Below the pieces are notes generated by a model. It saw nothing but the letters and a program-made list of their open reading frames with translations, had not been told where the DNA came from and made no database searches. This document shows positions 7,269 through 14,138 of a stretch of DNA of 16,674 bases, in pieces. Location of the stretch: the NCBI GenBank assembly GCA_934643765.1, contig CAKUCT010000017.1, positions 1-16,674 on the forward strand, in the 5' to 3' direction. The position numbers and the translations under genes were made by a program. Positions within the stretch are counted from its first letter, which is position 1; each line of letters begins with the position of its first letter. Source of the DNA: an uncultured Oscillospiraceae bacterium (GTDB lineage Bacteria; Bacillota; Clostridia; Oscillospirales; Oscillospiraceae).

Positions 7269-7439
7269 TTGCGAAGGACAAGCGATCAGAAAAAGCCGGG
7301 GAGGTTCGCACCGCGCGAAGGATAAGAAACGGCGCGCTTCCAGGCGATATGCTTGGAAGAGGCAGAGCGAGACCGGCTTTTTACTGAGAAATTTATACCT
7401 TTTGCGCAAATCTGGCGGGTAAAATTCGTCGGATTTGCT
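7269..7439 (+). promoter_or_regulatory. CRISPR leader
   Basis: These 171 bp between the cas2 stop and repeat 1 contain no credible gene. The segment holds nested inverted repeats: AAAAAGCCGG (7290-7299) / CCGGCTTTTT (7373-7382) enclose TTCGC/GCGAA (7305-7319) and CTTCCA/TGGAAG (7337-7359). TGCGAA (7270-7275) could pair alternatively with TTCGCA (7305-7310). ACCTTTTGCGCA at 7397-7408, containing the palindrome TTTGCGCAAA, ends 31 nt before repeat 1. Its place next to cas2 and opposite the degenerate repeat identifies the leader, where new spacers enter and array transcription should start. I could not pick out a convincing -35/-10 pair. Confidence 0.8.
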
Positions 7440-8341
7440 GTCGCGCCCCGCAAGGGGCGCGTGGATTGAAATTCGATTATGTTCACTTCTGTAACATCCA
7501 CAAGATGTCGCGCCCCGCAAGGGGCGCGTGGATTGAAATATCAAGGAAAAGAGCAGAATTTTCAGCCGGAGCGTCGCGCCCCGCAAGGGGCGCGTGGATT
7601 GAAATCGGCCGGCACGCAGAGACGCGACCCGAGTTCCAGTCGCGCCCCGCAAGGGGCGCGTGGATTGAAATAAGTGCCTCCGCGTCGCGTTGTTTGGCGG
7701 CCTCTGTCGCGCCCCGCAAGGGGCGCGTGGATTGAAATTAGACCGTCTCATCGGGCCATAACTCCCGCTTGATGTCGCGCCCCGCAAGGGGCGCGTGGAT
7801 TGAAATAGGTCAAGCCGTCAAATTATTTTATTCGGCGTCGCGCCCCGCAAGGGGCGCGTGGATTGAAATAATACTATTATCTAGTATATTCTAACTTTTT
7901 AACGTCGCGCCCCGCAAGGGGCGCGTGGATTGAAATATGATGAACAACTGACATATGAAGAAGCAAGAGAAGTCGCGCCCCGCAAGGGGCGCGTGGATTG
8001 AAATGTTTTATTTGATGGGGCGGGGCCGCTTTGGTGCCGTCGCGCCCCGCAAGGGGCGCGTGGATTGAAATCGTGACTATCGTTTACGCCAACTGCACCG
8101 CCGACCAGGTCGCGCCCCGCAAGGGGCGCGTGGATTGAAATAACCTCGCTGAGCAAAAACAGCTTGTCCGACACCGTCGCGCCCCGCAAGGGGCGCGTGG
8201 ATTGAAATTAGTATAGCCAGATTCCTTCAAAAAGCTCAAAAGTCGCGCCCCGCAAGGGGCGCGTGGATTGAAATACAAAGAGCGCCTGCGGATTTTGGGG
8301 CAGCATTCGTCGCGCCCCGCAAGGGGCGCGCGGATAGAAAA
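7440..8341 (+). CRISPR. Type I-C CRISPR array, 14 repeats and 13 spacers
   Basis: The 33-nt repeat starts GTCGCGCCCC and ends TGGATTGAAAT. Repeats begin at 7440, 7507, 7573, 7639, 7706, 7774, 7837, 7904, 7972, 8039, 8109, 8176, 8242 and 8309. The first 13 copies are identical. The last differs at repeat positions 23, 28 and 33 (handle CGGATAGAAAA), marking the old, leader-distal end. Spacer lengths in order are 34, 33, 33, 34, 35, 30, 34, 35, 34, 37, 34, 33 and 34. Each repeat folds into a perfect 8-bp stem CGCGCCCC/GGGGCGCG with a GCAA tetraloop. The 11 nt after the stem match the 5' handle left by Cas5c. Transcription should run rightward from the leader, ending at the terminator at 8401. 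No spacer was noticed to match this window. Confidence 0.99.
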
Positions 8342-8400
8342 ATGATAAGGGTTGCGTAGACAACTGTCATTTCAGCTGTACCCTGCAGGCGTCACGCAAA

Positions 8401-8437
8401 ACGCCAGCTCCGTTTTTACGGAGCTGGCGTTCTTTTT
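8401..8437. terminator. Bidirectional intrinsic terminator between the CRISPR array and ricT
   Basis: ACGCCAGCTCCGT (8401-8413) and ACGGAGCTGGCGT (8418-8430) form a perfect 13-bp stem around TTTT. On the + strand it is followed by TCTTTTT, which would end array transcripts. On the - strand it is followed by TTTTG, just beyond the ricT stop. The 59 bp between the last repeat and this stem show nothing else. Confidence 0.88.
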
Positions 8438-8442
8438 CCTGG

Positions 8443-10056
8443 TTATTCGCTTTCTTTGGCGCCGCCCTGCGGGGCATTGCCGCCGGAGGGCTTATTGCCG
8501 CGGTAGCGGCGGCGTCTGGGGCGCTTCGGCGCGCCGTCGCCGGATTCCTGCACGGGAGCATTTGACTGCTGCGGCTGGCCGGGCTGCTTTTCGCCCTGCG
8601 GCTTGCGCTCCTGGTTCTGGCGCGGCGGACGGGGTTTGTTGTCATTCGGGCGCTTTTCACGGCGCGGCTCATTCGGCTTCTCCGAGGGGGCCTTTTCGGC
8701 GGACTTTTCCGTCGGCTGCTTGCCCTCCGTCTGCGCGGCGCCTTCCGGGCCCTTGCCGCGGCCGCGGCGGCGGCGACGGCGGTTCTGCGGCTGCTTTGCG
8801 CCGGCGGCGTCTTCCGCGGGTGCGTCCTGCGCGGCGGGCTCTGCGGGGATGATGGGAGCGGCAAAAACTTCTTCGCGGGAGAACACGCTGACCTGATCGG
8901 GGTAGATCACCTCGGGCAGCGGCTCAAACTCATCCGGTTTCGGCTGCGCCTTGCGCGGCTTGGAGGAAATCGGGGCCAGATCTTTCGGAATCGGCGGGTC
9001 ATTTTTCCGCGCCTTGCCGTTGCGCAGCACGCAGATATCGCAGTTTTTGTAGCAGCCGATGGTCTCCGGGCTGTCTTCCATGCGAACCTTCACGCTCTGG
9101 CGCAGCAGATTGACCTCTGTCACCGTGCCGCGGCCATCGGGCGTATCAACAAACGATTCGTTCTTGGGCGCGGTCTTCAGAAGATCTTCATAAGCCTCCT
9201 GCTCATATTTCAGGCAGCACATGAGTCTGCCGCAGGTGCCGGAAATTTTCGTGGGGTTCAGGCTGAGGTTCTGCGTCTTGGCCATCTTGATGGAGACTGG
9301 CTGGAAATCATCCAGGAACTCCTTGCAGCAGAACGGTCTTCCGCAGACACCGAGTCCGCCGACCATCTTTGCCTTGTCCCGGACGCCGATCTGCCGCAGC
9401 TCAATGCGCGTGCGGAAGGCGGAGGCGAGATCCTTGACCAGTTCGCGGAAATCCACGCGGCCTTCGGCAGTGAAGAAGAAGAGAATCTTGCTGCCGTCAA
9501 AGGCAACCTCCGCCGAGACCAGCTGCATGTCCAGCTTGTGGTCGAGAATCTTCTGCTGGCAGACATCGAAGGCCCGCTTTTCTTTTTCCTGGTTTTCCTT
9601 GTTGATGCGCTCATCCTGCGCCGTCGCCATGCGGAGCACCTTGCGCAGCGGCGGCACGATTTCAGAAGCCTTCACCTCATGGCAGCAGCTGGCGCAGATG
9701 CCGTACTCATCGCCGCGCGCGGTTTCGATGATAACGTGGCTGCCGGTATCCGGGCGCAGATCGCCCGGGTCAAAGAAATAGGTTTTGGCGTTGTTGCGGA
9801 AGCGGATGTCTACAACCGTGACGCGCGCGGGCTCGCTGGGTGCTTCCGGCGCGGCGGGGGGTTCGTCTTCTTCCGGGCAGGCGGGAGCCTGCGCGGCAAA
9901 CAGCTCCTCCTGCGCAGCCTGTTCGGCCTGCTGTTCACAACGCTGCTGCGCCGCGTCTGCCTGCGGCGCGGTGTCTGGTTCTATGGTCTGCTGCGCTTCG
10001 GCAGCGGTCTGTACTTGCGCCTGCTCGAGGGCAGGTTCTTGTGTCCGTTCGTCCAT
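8443..10056 (-). CDS. ricT: PSP1-domain protein RicT (YaaT family) with long disordered tails
   Basis: RicT (YaaT) forms with RicA and RicF an Fe-S complex that steers RNase Y cleavage in Bacillus. The product is 537 aa, about twice the usual roughly 275. The PSP1 core spans about residues 78-330 and carries VCGRPFCCKEF and TCGRLMCCLKYE, with cysteines at 238, 243, 244, 275, 280 and 281 as in cluster-binding homologues. The N-terminal ~70 residues are Gln/Ala/Glu-rich. The C-terminal ~190 are Pro/Lys/Arg-rich and include NRRRRRRGRGKG and KRPRRRRYRG. ATG 10056 is chosen because GGAGA lies about 5 nt upstream; the frame opens at a TTG, 10086, with no support. It follows holB by 34 bp, the arrangement known from Bacillus. 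The ric identity is strong; the role of the tails is inferred. Confidence 0.92.
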   Translation of the reverse strand: MDERTQEPALEQAQVQTAAEAQQTIEPDTAPQADAAQQRCEQQAEQAAQEELFAAQAPACPEEDEPPAAPEAPSEPARVTVVDIRFRNNAKTYFFDPGDLRPDTGSHVIIETARGDEYGICASCCHEVKASEIVPPLRKVLRMATAQDERINKENQEKEKRAFDVCQQKILDHKLDMQLVSAEVAFDGSKILFFFTAEGRVDFRELVKDLASAFRTRIELRQIGVRDKAKMVGGLGVCGRPFCCKEFLDDFQPVSIKMAKTQNLSLNPTKISGTCGRLMCCLKYEQEAYEDLLKTAPKNESFVDTPDGRGTVTEVNLLRQSVKVRMEDSPETIGCYKNCDICVLRNGKARKNDPPIPKDLAPISSKPRKAQPKPDEFEPLPEVIYPDQVSVFSREEVFAAPIIPAEPAAQDAPAEDAAGAKQPQNRRRRRRGRGKGPEGAAQTEGKQPTEKSAEKAPSEKPNEPRREKRPNDNKPRPPRQNQERKPQGEKQPGQPQQSNAPVQESGDGAPKRPRRRRYRGNKPSGGNAPQGGAKESE

Positions 10057-10090
10057 ATATTCTCCAATCTGTATATTCGTTTGCAATTTT

Positions 10091-11044
10091 CTATTTCAGG
10101 CTGACGCAAAGTCCGCCGATGACAGCGCCAACGCCGACGTTGGCCGTCAGATCGTCCGCCGCCTGCGCAAGCGTCTGCGCTGCCTGCAAAAGCTCGGCGC
10201 CGGTGCGGCTGCGCAGCATGGCCTGCATGCGCCCGTCCATCGGCAGCGCCCCGGCGCGGGCGCGCAGCGCCATGCACAAAAGCCTTCTGAATTCGCTCAG
10301 AATCGGAAGCAGCTGCTCGCGCTTGTATTTTTCCATCGGCACCAGCGCCTGCAAAAGCCCCAATGTATCGCGCGCGGCAAAGCTGTCTGCCAGGGTAAGC
10401 GTCTGCGGCCGGAAAATGCCCTCCTCCAGACTCGCCGCCGCCGGGCCAAGATAGCCCTCGGCCTGCTCAAGCGCAAGCGTCAGCTCCTCCTGCGTTTTTC
10501 CAGGGAAGCGCCTTTGCAGCTCCGGCAGCGCCTGCGCGCGCGTAAGCGGCGAGAGCTGCAGCTGCACGGCGCGGCTGCGGATGGTGGGCAGGAGCGTCTC
10601 GGCGCTGGTCGTCAGAATCAGGAAGGCGGCGTACTCCGGCGGCTCTTCTAAAATTTTCAGAAGCGCATTCTGCGACGCCGGGCCAAGATCCTGCCCGCGC
10701 GGCAGGATATAGACCTTTCGCCGGCCCTCGTTCGGGCGGATGAAAACATCGGCCCGGGCCTGCCGGATGACGTCGACGGAGACATTTTTATGCTCCGTGT
10801 CGTCGACGGTGATGACGTCAGGGTGCTGCTGGCTCAGAACCTTGCGGCAGGCGGGGCAGACACCGCAGCCGGGATCTTGTGTGCGCTGGCACTGCATGGC
10901 AGCGGCCATCTGCCGCGCCAGTGTGTGCCGCCCGGAGCCCGCCGGGCCGCAGAGCAGGTAGCAGTGCGACGGTTTTCCCTGGCGGAAGGCTGTCTGCAGC
11001 TGCGCTTTGAGCGCGTCGTTGCCGAGAAAACTGCCGAAATCCAT
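10091..11044 (-). CDS. holB: DNA polymerase III subunit delta' (clamp loader)
   Basis: The 317-aa delta' subunit of the clamp loader places the sliding clamp on DNA with delta and tau. Visible landmarks are FLGNDALKAQL at the N-terminus, a degenerate Walker A GPAGSGRHT (33-41), four zinc-type cysteines (C52, C60, C63, C66), NALLKILEEPP (126-136) and TIRSRAVQLQL in place of the canonical SRC motif. Walker A lacks the lysine, and the Walker B position reads VYILPRGQD instead of an acidic DE pair. ATP hydrolysis is therefore unlikely, as is known for delta'. ATG 11044 has AAGGAAGGAG just upstream; ATG 11080 in the same frame has no good ribosome site and would lie very near the predicted transcription start. 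It stops with TAG, which shows that TAG is a normal stop in this genome. It is probably cotranscribed with ricT. Confidence 0.9.
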   Translation of the reverse strand: MDFGSFLGNDALKAQLQTAFRQGKPSHCYLLCGPAGSGRHTLARQMAAAMQCQRTQDPGCGVCPACRKVLSQQHPDVITVDDTEHKNVSVDVIRQARADVFIRPNEGRRKVYILPRGQDLGPASQNALLKILEEPPEYAAFLILTTSAETLLPTIRSRAVQLQLSPLTRAQALPELQRRFPGKTQEELTLALEQAEGYLGPAAASLEEGIFRPQTLTLADSFAARDTLGLLQALVPMEKYKREQLLPILSEFRRLLCMALRARAGALPMDGRMQAMLRSRTGAELLQAAQTLAQAADDLTANVGVGAVIGGLCVSLK

Positions 11045-11098
11045 GCCCTGCTCCTTCCTTTGCCGCGCTTTGCGTAGCATCCACTTTCCTAATTCTAT

Positions 11099-11107
11099 AG
11101 TATACCA
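11099..11107 (-). promoter_or_regulatory. Possible extended -10 promoter of holB-ricT
   Basis: Read on the - strand this is TGGTATACT, an extended -10 element (TG-N-TATACT). It lies about 55 bp before ATG 11044 and after the DUF6440 terminator. No clear -35 box is visible, which is tolerated for extended -10 promoters. Confidence 0.4.
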
Positions 11108-11164
11108 ACTTTTTGCGCCGGACGCTACTGTTTTTTTGGGGCATCCCCGCGCGGGCTTGATTTA

Positions 11165-11200
11165 TAAAAATGCGCCCCGGCCGATCGGCCGGGGCGCATT
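11165..11200 (-). terminator. Palindromic intrinsic terminator of the nfeD-SPFH-DUF6440 unit
   Basis: A perfect 28-bp palindrome at 11171-11198 (arms TGCGCCCCGGCC / GGCCGGGGCGCA around GATC) is followed on the - strand by TTTTTATAAA. It begins 5 nt after the DUF6440 stop codon. Confidence 0.88.
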
Positions 11201-11202
11201 GG

Positions 11203-11409
11203 TTAATCGTCGGGATAATCGTTGGTAATCGGAGTAATGACGGGTTTTCCGTCTGGGCCGAGCAGGACAGTAAGTCCGCCGGCGTAACCGGAACCCATAA
11301 AAAGATAATTGACACCGGTCTGCCGGTCAACCCAGATGGTCCGCAGGGTACCGAAGCCGCTTCCTTCTTCCAGCGTTTTTATAAAGCGGTCGTTATTTTT
11401 CTTTGCCAT
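11203..11409 (-). CDS. DUF6440 family small protein
   Basis: The 68-aa protein has the typical DUF6440 pattern: an N-terminal charged stretch, EGSGFGTLRTIWVDRQTGVNYLF, then SGYAGGLTVLLGPDGKPV. The function of the family is not known, and no signal peptide or membrane segment is visible. The aromatic/glycine-rich pattern suggests a small beta-fold domain. The start lies 1 nt after the SPFH stop (11411), so it is the third gene of the nfeD-SPFH unit and probably translationally coupled. The family assignment is from memory of its motif. Confidence 0.8.
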   Translation of the reverse strand: MAKKNNDRFIKTLEEGSGFGTLRTIWVDRQTGVNYLFMGSGYAGGLTVLLGPDGKPVITPITNDYPDD

Positions 11410-11410
11410 C

Positions 11411-12337
11411 TTACTTCACGTCCTTGACAGCTTCCGTCAGACCGGAGGCAAGGCCAGCCAGCCCCTGCAGCTCAGATGGAATGATGATCTTCGTCGCCTT
11501 GCCGTCTGCCACCTTTTGCATGGCCTCAAGTGCCTTGAGCTTGATGACCTGGTCGTTCGGCGCCTTTTCATTCAGAAGAGCAAGAGAGTCTGCCATTGCC
11601 TTCTGCACGGCCATGATTGCCTGCGCTTCGCCGTCGGCGCGAAGAATGGCGGCCTGCTTTTCGGCTTCTGCGCGGAGAATGGCTGCCTGCTTTTCGGCGT
11701 CTGCCTTCAGAATCGCAGCTTCCTTTTCACCTTCGGCAACCAGCACCTGCGAGCGCTTGGTGCCCTCGGCCTGCAAGATGGCCTGCCGGCGGTCACGCTC
11801 GGCCTTCATCTGCTTTTCCATGGAGTTCTGGATGTCCTGCGGGGGCAGAATGTTTTTCAGCTCCACGCGGTTGACCTTGATGCCCCAGGGGTCGGTGGCT
11901 TCGTCCAGAATGGAGCGCATTTTGGTGTTGATGACGTCGCGGGAGGTGAGCGTCTGGTCAAGTTCCAGATCGCCGATGATGTTGCGGAGTGTGGTCGCCG
12001 TCAGCGTTTCCATGGCCATCATCGGATGCTCGACGCCGTAGGCATAGAGCTTGGGATCGGTGATCTGGAAATAGACGACGGTATCAATCTGCATGGTGAC
12101 GTTATCCTTGGTGATAACGGGCTGGGGCGGATAGTCAAGCACCTGCTCTTTGAGGCTGACCTTCTTGGCCACGCGCTCAACGAACGGAACCTTGAAGTGC
12201 ATGCCGACTTCCCAGACCTTACTGAACGCGCCGAGGCGCTCAACGACGTAGGCTCTGGACTGCTGGACAACGTAGATGTTGCGGACAATGACGATCAAAA
12301 GCAGCAGCGCAATGACGAGTACGGGAATCCATTCCAT
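11411..12337 (-). CDS. SPFH/Band 7 (stomatin/paraslipin, QmcA-like) membrane protein
   Basis: The 308-aa protein has an N-terminal membrane helix (about residues 4-19), the SPFH domain (about 22-180: VVQQSRAYVVERLGAFSKVW, then PQPVITKDNVTMQIDTVVYFQI, and DPWGIKVNRVELKNILPP), a long Ala/Glu/Lys-rich helix (about 180-250), and a short Gly/Leu tail. Such proteins form large ring- or cage-like oligomers and scaffold membrane microdomains. Four 11-residue helical repeats lie at residues 200-243. TAAGGAGGA sits about 7 nt before ATG 12337. It follows nfeD by 44 bp; SPFH and NfeD proteins are a well-known operon pair thought to act together at the membrane. The exact physiological role is not evident. 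It is not HflK or HflC by context. Confidence 0.9.
   Translation of the reverse strand: MEWIPVLVIALLLLIVIVRNIYVVQQSRAYVVERLGAFSKVWEVGMHFKVPFVERVAKKVSLKEQVLDYPPQPVITKDNVTMQIDTVVYFQITDPKLYAYGVEHPMMAMETLTATTLRNIIGDLELDQTLTSRDVINTKMRSILDEATDPWGIKVNRVELKNILPPQDIQNSMEKQMKAERDRRQAILQAEGTKRSQVLVAEGEKEAAILKADAEKQAAILRAEAEKQAAILRADGEAQAIMAVQKAMADSLALLNEKAPNDQVIKLKALEAMQKVADGKATKIIIPSELQGLAGLASGLTEAVKDVK
11609..11740 (-). repeat. Four in-frame 33-bp tandem repeats in the SPFH gene
   Basis: The repeats encode 11-residue units VAEGEKEAAIL, KADAEKQAAIL, RAEAEKQAAIL and RADGEAQAIMA (residues 200-243). The 11-residue period suits a slightly right-handed helical bundle, as in cage-forming SPFH proteins. The middle two units are nearly identical, so unit number could change by slippage. 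Confidence 0.85.
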
Positions 12338-12381
12338 AATAAATCCTCCTTAGGAATTCGTTCTTTTCTGTTTTTCTGTGA

Positions 12382-12822
12382 TTATACTTCTGCAGGGGTT
12401 TTGACTGGCGAGACATAGACCTTCGCGCCTTCGATGCGCCGGATCACGACCTTCGTTTCTGGGGCAATGCACGCGTCGTCCAGACTTTTTGCCGTCCAGA
12501 GAACGCCGTTGACCCGGATAGCGCCGGTGCCTTCCAGATTGTCGATGGTTTCTGTTACCAGCGCTTCCTGCCCGATTAGGCGGTCGGCGTTGGTTTTGGA
12601 GGGCTTGACGCGCAGATACTTTTTGAGCACCGGGCGCAGCAGCGCCAGCAAAAGCGCCGAGACGGCCAGGAACAAAATGAACTGCACCAGAAATTCTGCG
12701 CCCAGAATGGCGGAGACGAGCGCCGCAATGGACCCGCCGATGAACCAGACCGAGACCAGATTGACCGTGGCCGCTTCCAGAACGAGAAACACCACACACA
12801 GGGCCAGCCAGCAATAGACCAT
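12382..12822 (-). CDS. NfeD family membrane protein (short form)
   Basis: The 146-aa NfeD-like protein has two or three hydrophobic helices (about residues 3-22, 25-42 and 46-65) followed by a C-terminal OB-fold-like domain (about 80-146: RLIGQEALVTETIDNLEGTGAIRVNGVLWTAKS). The large N-terminal ClpP-like protease domain of long NfeD forms is absent, so this is the short type. It precedes the SPFH gene with the same orientation, the usual pairing in which NfeD is thought to bind or regulate the SPFH oligomer. AGGAG about 9 nt upstream supports ATG 12822, and a near-consensus promoter lies just before it. Confidence 0.88.
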   Translation of the reverse strand: MVYCWLALCVVFLVLEAATVNLVSVWFIGGSIAALVSAILGAEFLVQFILFLAVSALLLALLRPVLKKYLRVKPSKTNADRLIGQEALVTETIDNLEGTGAIRVNGVLWTAKSLDDACIAPETKVVIRRIEGAKVYVSPVKTPAEV

Positions 12823-12846
12823 ATGAACCTACTCCTTTCTGATGAT

Positions 12847-12875
12847 ATTATACAGCAGACCCGCGCGATTGTCAT
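12847..12875 (-). promoter_or_regulatory. Sigma-A promoter of the nfeD-SPFH-DUF6440 unit
   Basis: On the - strand, ATGACA (12875-12870), a 17-bp spacer and a perfect TATAAT (12852-12847) precede nfeD by about 25 bp. It is divergent from the methyltransferase promoter. Confidence 0.7.
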
Positions 12876-12918
12876 GGGCCCGCGGCGTAAAAAGCCTGTA
12901 AAAAGGCAAAGAAATGAA

Positions 12919-12947
12919 TTGCTATTTTGCCGGTTTCTGACTATACT
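12919..12947 (+). promoter_or_regulatory. Sigma-A promoter of the RNA methyltransferase gene
   Basis: TTGCTA (12919-12924), a 17-bp spacer and TATACT (12942-12947) lie 33 bp before ATG 12981. With the nfeD promoter this explains the divergent intergenic region. Confidence 0.6.
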
Positions 12948-12980
12948 TATATTTATTATAGAAATCAGGAGAAACAATCC

Positions 12981-14093
12981 ATGCAAACAATGACATTCTG
13001 CGTACCGTGTCTGTTCGGACTGGAGGGACTGGTCGGCGACGAGCTGCGCCGGCTGAATCTGGAAAATGTCCGCATCGAGGACCGGCGCGTTTTCTTTGAC
13101 GGCGATTTTAAAGCCATGGCAAAGGCAAATCTCTGTTGTCGGATGGGCGAGCGGGTGATGATTCTGCTGGCGCAATTCGAGGCGAAGAGCTTTGAAGACC
13201 TCTATCAGGGCGTAAAGCGGATTCCGCTTGAAAATTTCGTGCCGAAGGACGGCGCGTTCCCCGTCAAGGGCTACAGTCTGGACAGCCAGCTGCACTCGGT
13301 GCCGGACTGCCAGGCGATTGTGAAAAAGGCGGCGGTCGACCGGCTGGGCGCGAAATATGGGCTGACCTGGCTTCCGGAGACGGGCGCGACGTATCAGATC
13401 CGGTTTTCCATTATGAAAGACCGCTGCGAAATTTTCCTGGACACCTCCGGTGTGAGCCTTCACAAGCGCGGCTATCGCGAAAACGCGAATCTGGCGCCGC
13501 TGCACGAGACGATGGCGGCCGCGATGGTGAACCTGGCAAGATACCGCGGGCGGGACTTCTTCTGGGACCCGTTCTGCGGCTCGGGTACGATCTGCATCGA
13601 AGCGGCGATGATTGCGCTCAACCGCGCGCCGGGCATGAACCGCTCGTTCGGCGCGCAGAAGTGGGCCTGTGTGCCGCAGGAGGTCTGGCGCGAGGCAAGA
13701 ACCGAAGCGCTGGACAAGGAGTTCCGCGGCGAGTACCGCATTCTCGGAACGGATATCGACCCGCAGGCGCTGGACATTGCGCGCGACAACGCCAGAAAAG
13801 CGGGCGTTGGAAAGCTGATTGAGTTCCGCGAGGCCGACGCCACGAAGATGAGCCTGCCGACGGACAAGGGCCTTCTGGTCTGCAACCCGCCGTAGGGCGA
13901 GCGCATGCTTGAGCAGCGCAGCGCCCAGCAGCTCTACCGGGCCTTTGGCCGGCATGTGAAGTTTGCCGACGGCTGGAAGAAATACATCATTTCCTCCGAG
14001 CCGGAGTTTGAACATTACTTCGGCAAGCAGGCTGCGAAAAAACGCAAGCTCTACAACGGGCGGCTGCAATGCAACGTCTATATGTATTTCTGA
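12981..14093 (+). pseudogene. THUMP-domain class I SAM-dependent RNA methyltransferase (RlmL-like), interrupted by TAG at the catalytic motif
   Basis: The family (COG0116; N-terminal half of RlmL) methylates guanine in large-subunit rRNA. The N-terminal THUMP region (about residues 1-160) is followed by a Rossmann methyltransferase domain with SAM motif DPFCGSGTICIEAA (196-209), GTDIDPQALDIARDN (256-270) and CNPP at 301-304. Codon 305 is TAG (13893-13895). The same frame then continues GERMLEQRSAQQLYRAF for 65 more codons to TGA 14093, giving the expected full length of about 370. The stop replaces the tyrosine of NPPYGER, one base away from a Tyr codon. AGGAG at 12967-12971 is 9 nt before ATG 12981. 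TAG is a normal stop for holB here, so global recoding is unlikely. The lesion is a recent nonsense mutation or a sequence error. Readthrough is possible but unsupported. Confidence 0.9.
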
Positions 14094-14138
14094 GCGCCTG
14101 TATCTCTAAGACGAAGCAAGAAGGAGAAAGTTCCCGCC

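Noticed and set aside
6846..8278. Several open frames across the array with recurring peptides such as RPARGAWIEI, SIHAPLAGRD, STRPLRGAT and NPRAPCGAR
   Set aside because: They are translations of the CRISPR repeat in various frames, a well-known source of false proteins; the regular spacing and identical DNA repeats explain them.
10057..10086. Upstream TTG start for ricT
   Set aside because: ATG 10056 has GGAGA at a suitable distance; the TTG has no ribosome site and the extra ten residues are not family-like.
9538..10651. Long + strand open frames opposite ricT and holB
   Set aside because: They are low-complexity antisense shadows of genes with recognised domains.
11309..12418. A 369-codon open frame on the + strand
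   Set aside because: It mirrors the SPFH gene, which has clear motifs, a ribosome site and an operon context; the mirrored frame has none.
13893..13895. TAG decoded as an amino acid genome-wide
   Set aside because: holB ends in TAG at the expected C-terminus, and other genes use TAA or TGA normally.
12576..14069. A 497-codon open frame on the - strand
   Set aside because: It is antisense to the methyltransferase gene and overlaps nfeD out of frame; its Arg/His/Leu-rich composition matches a GC-rich shadow frame and it has no domain-like motifs.
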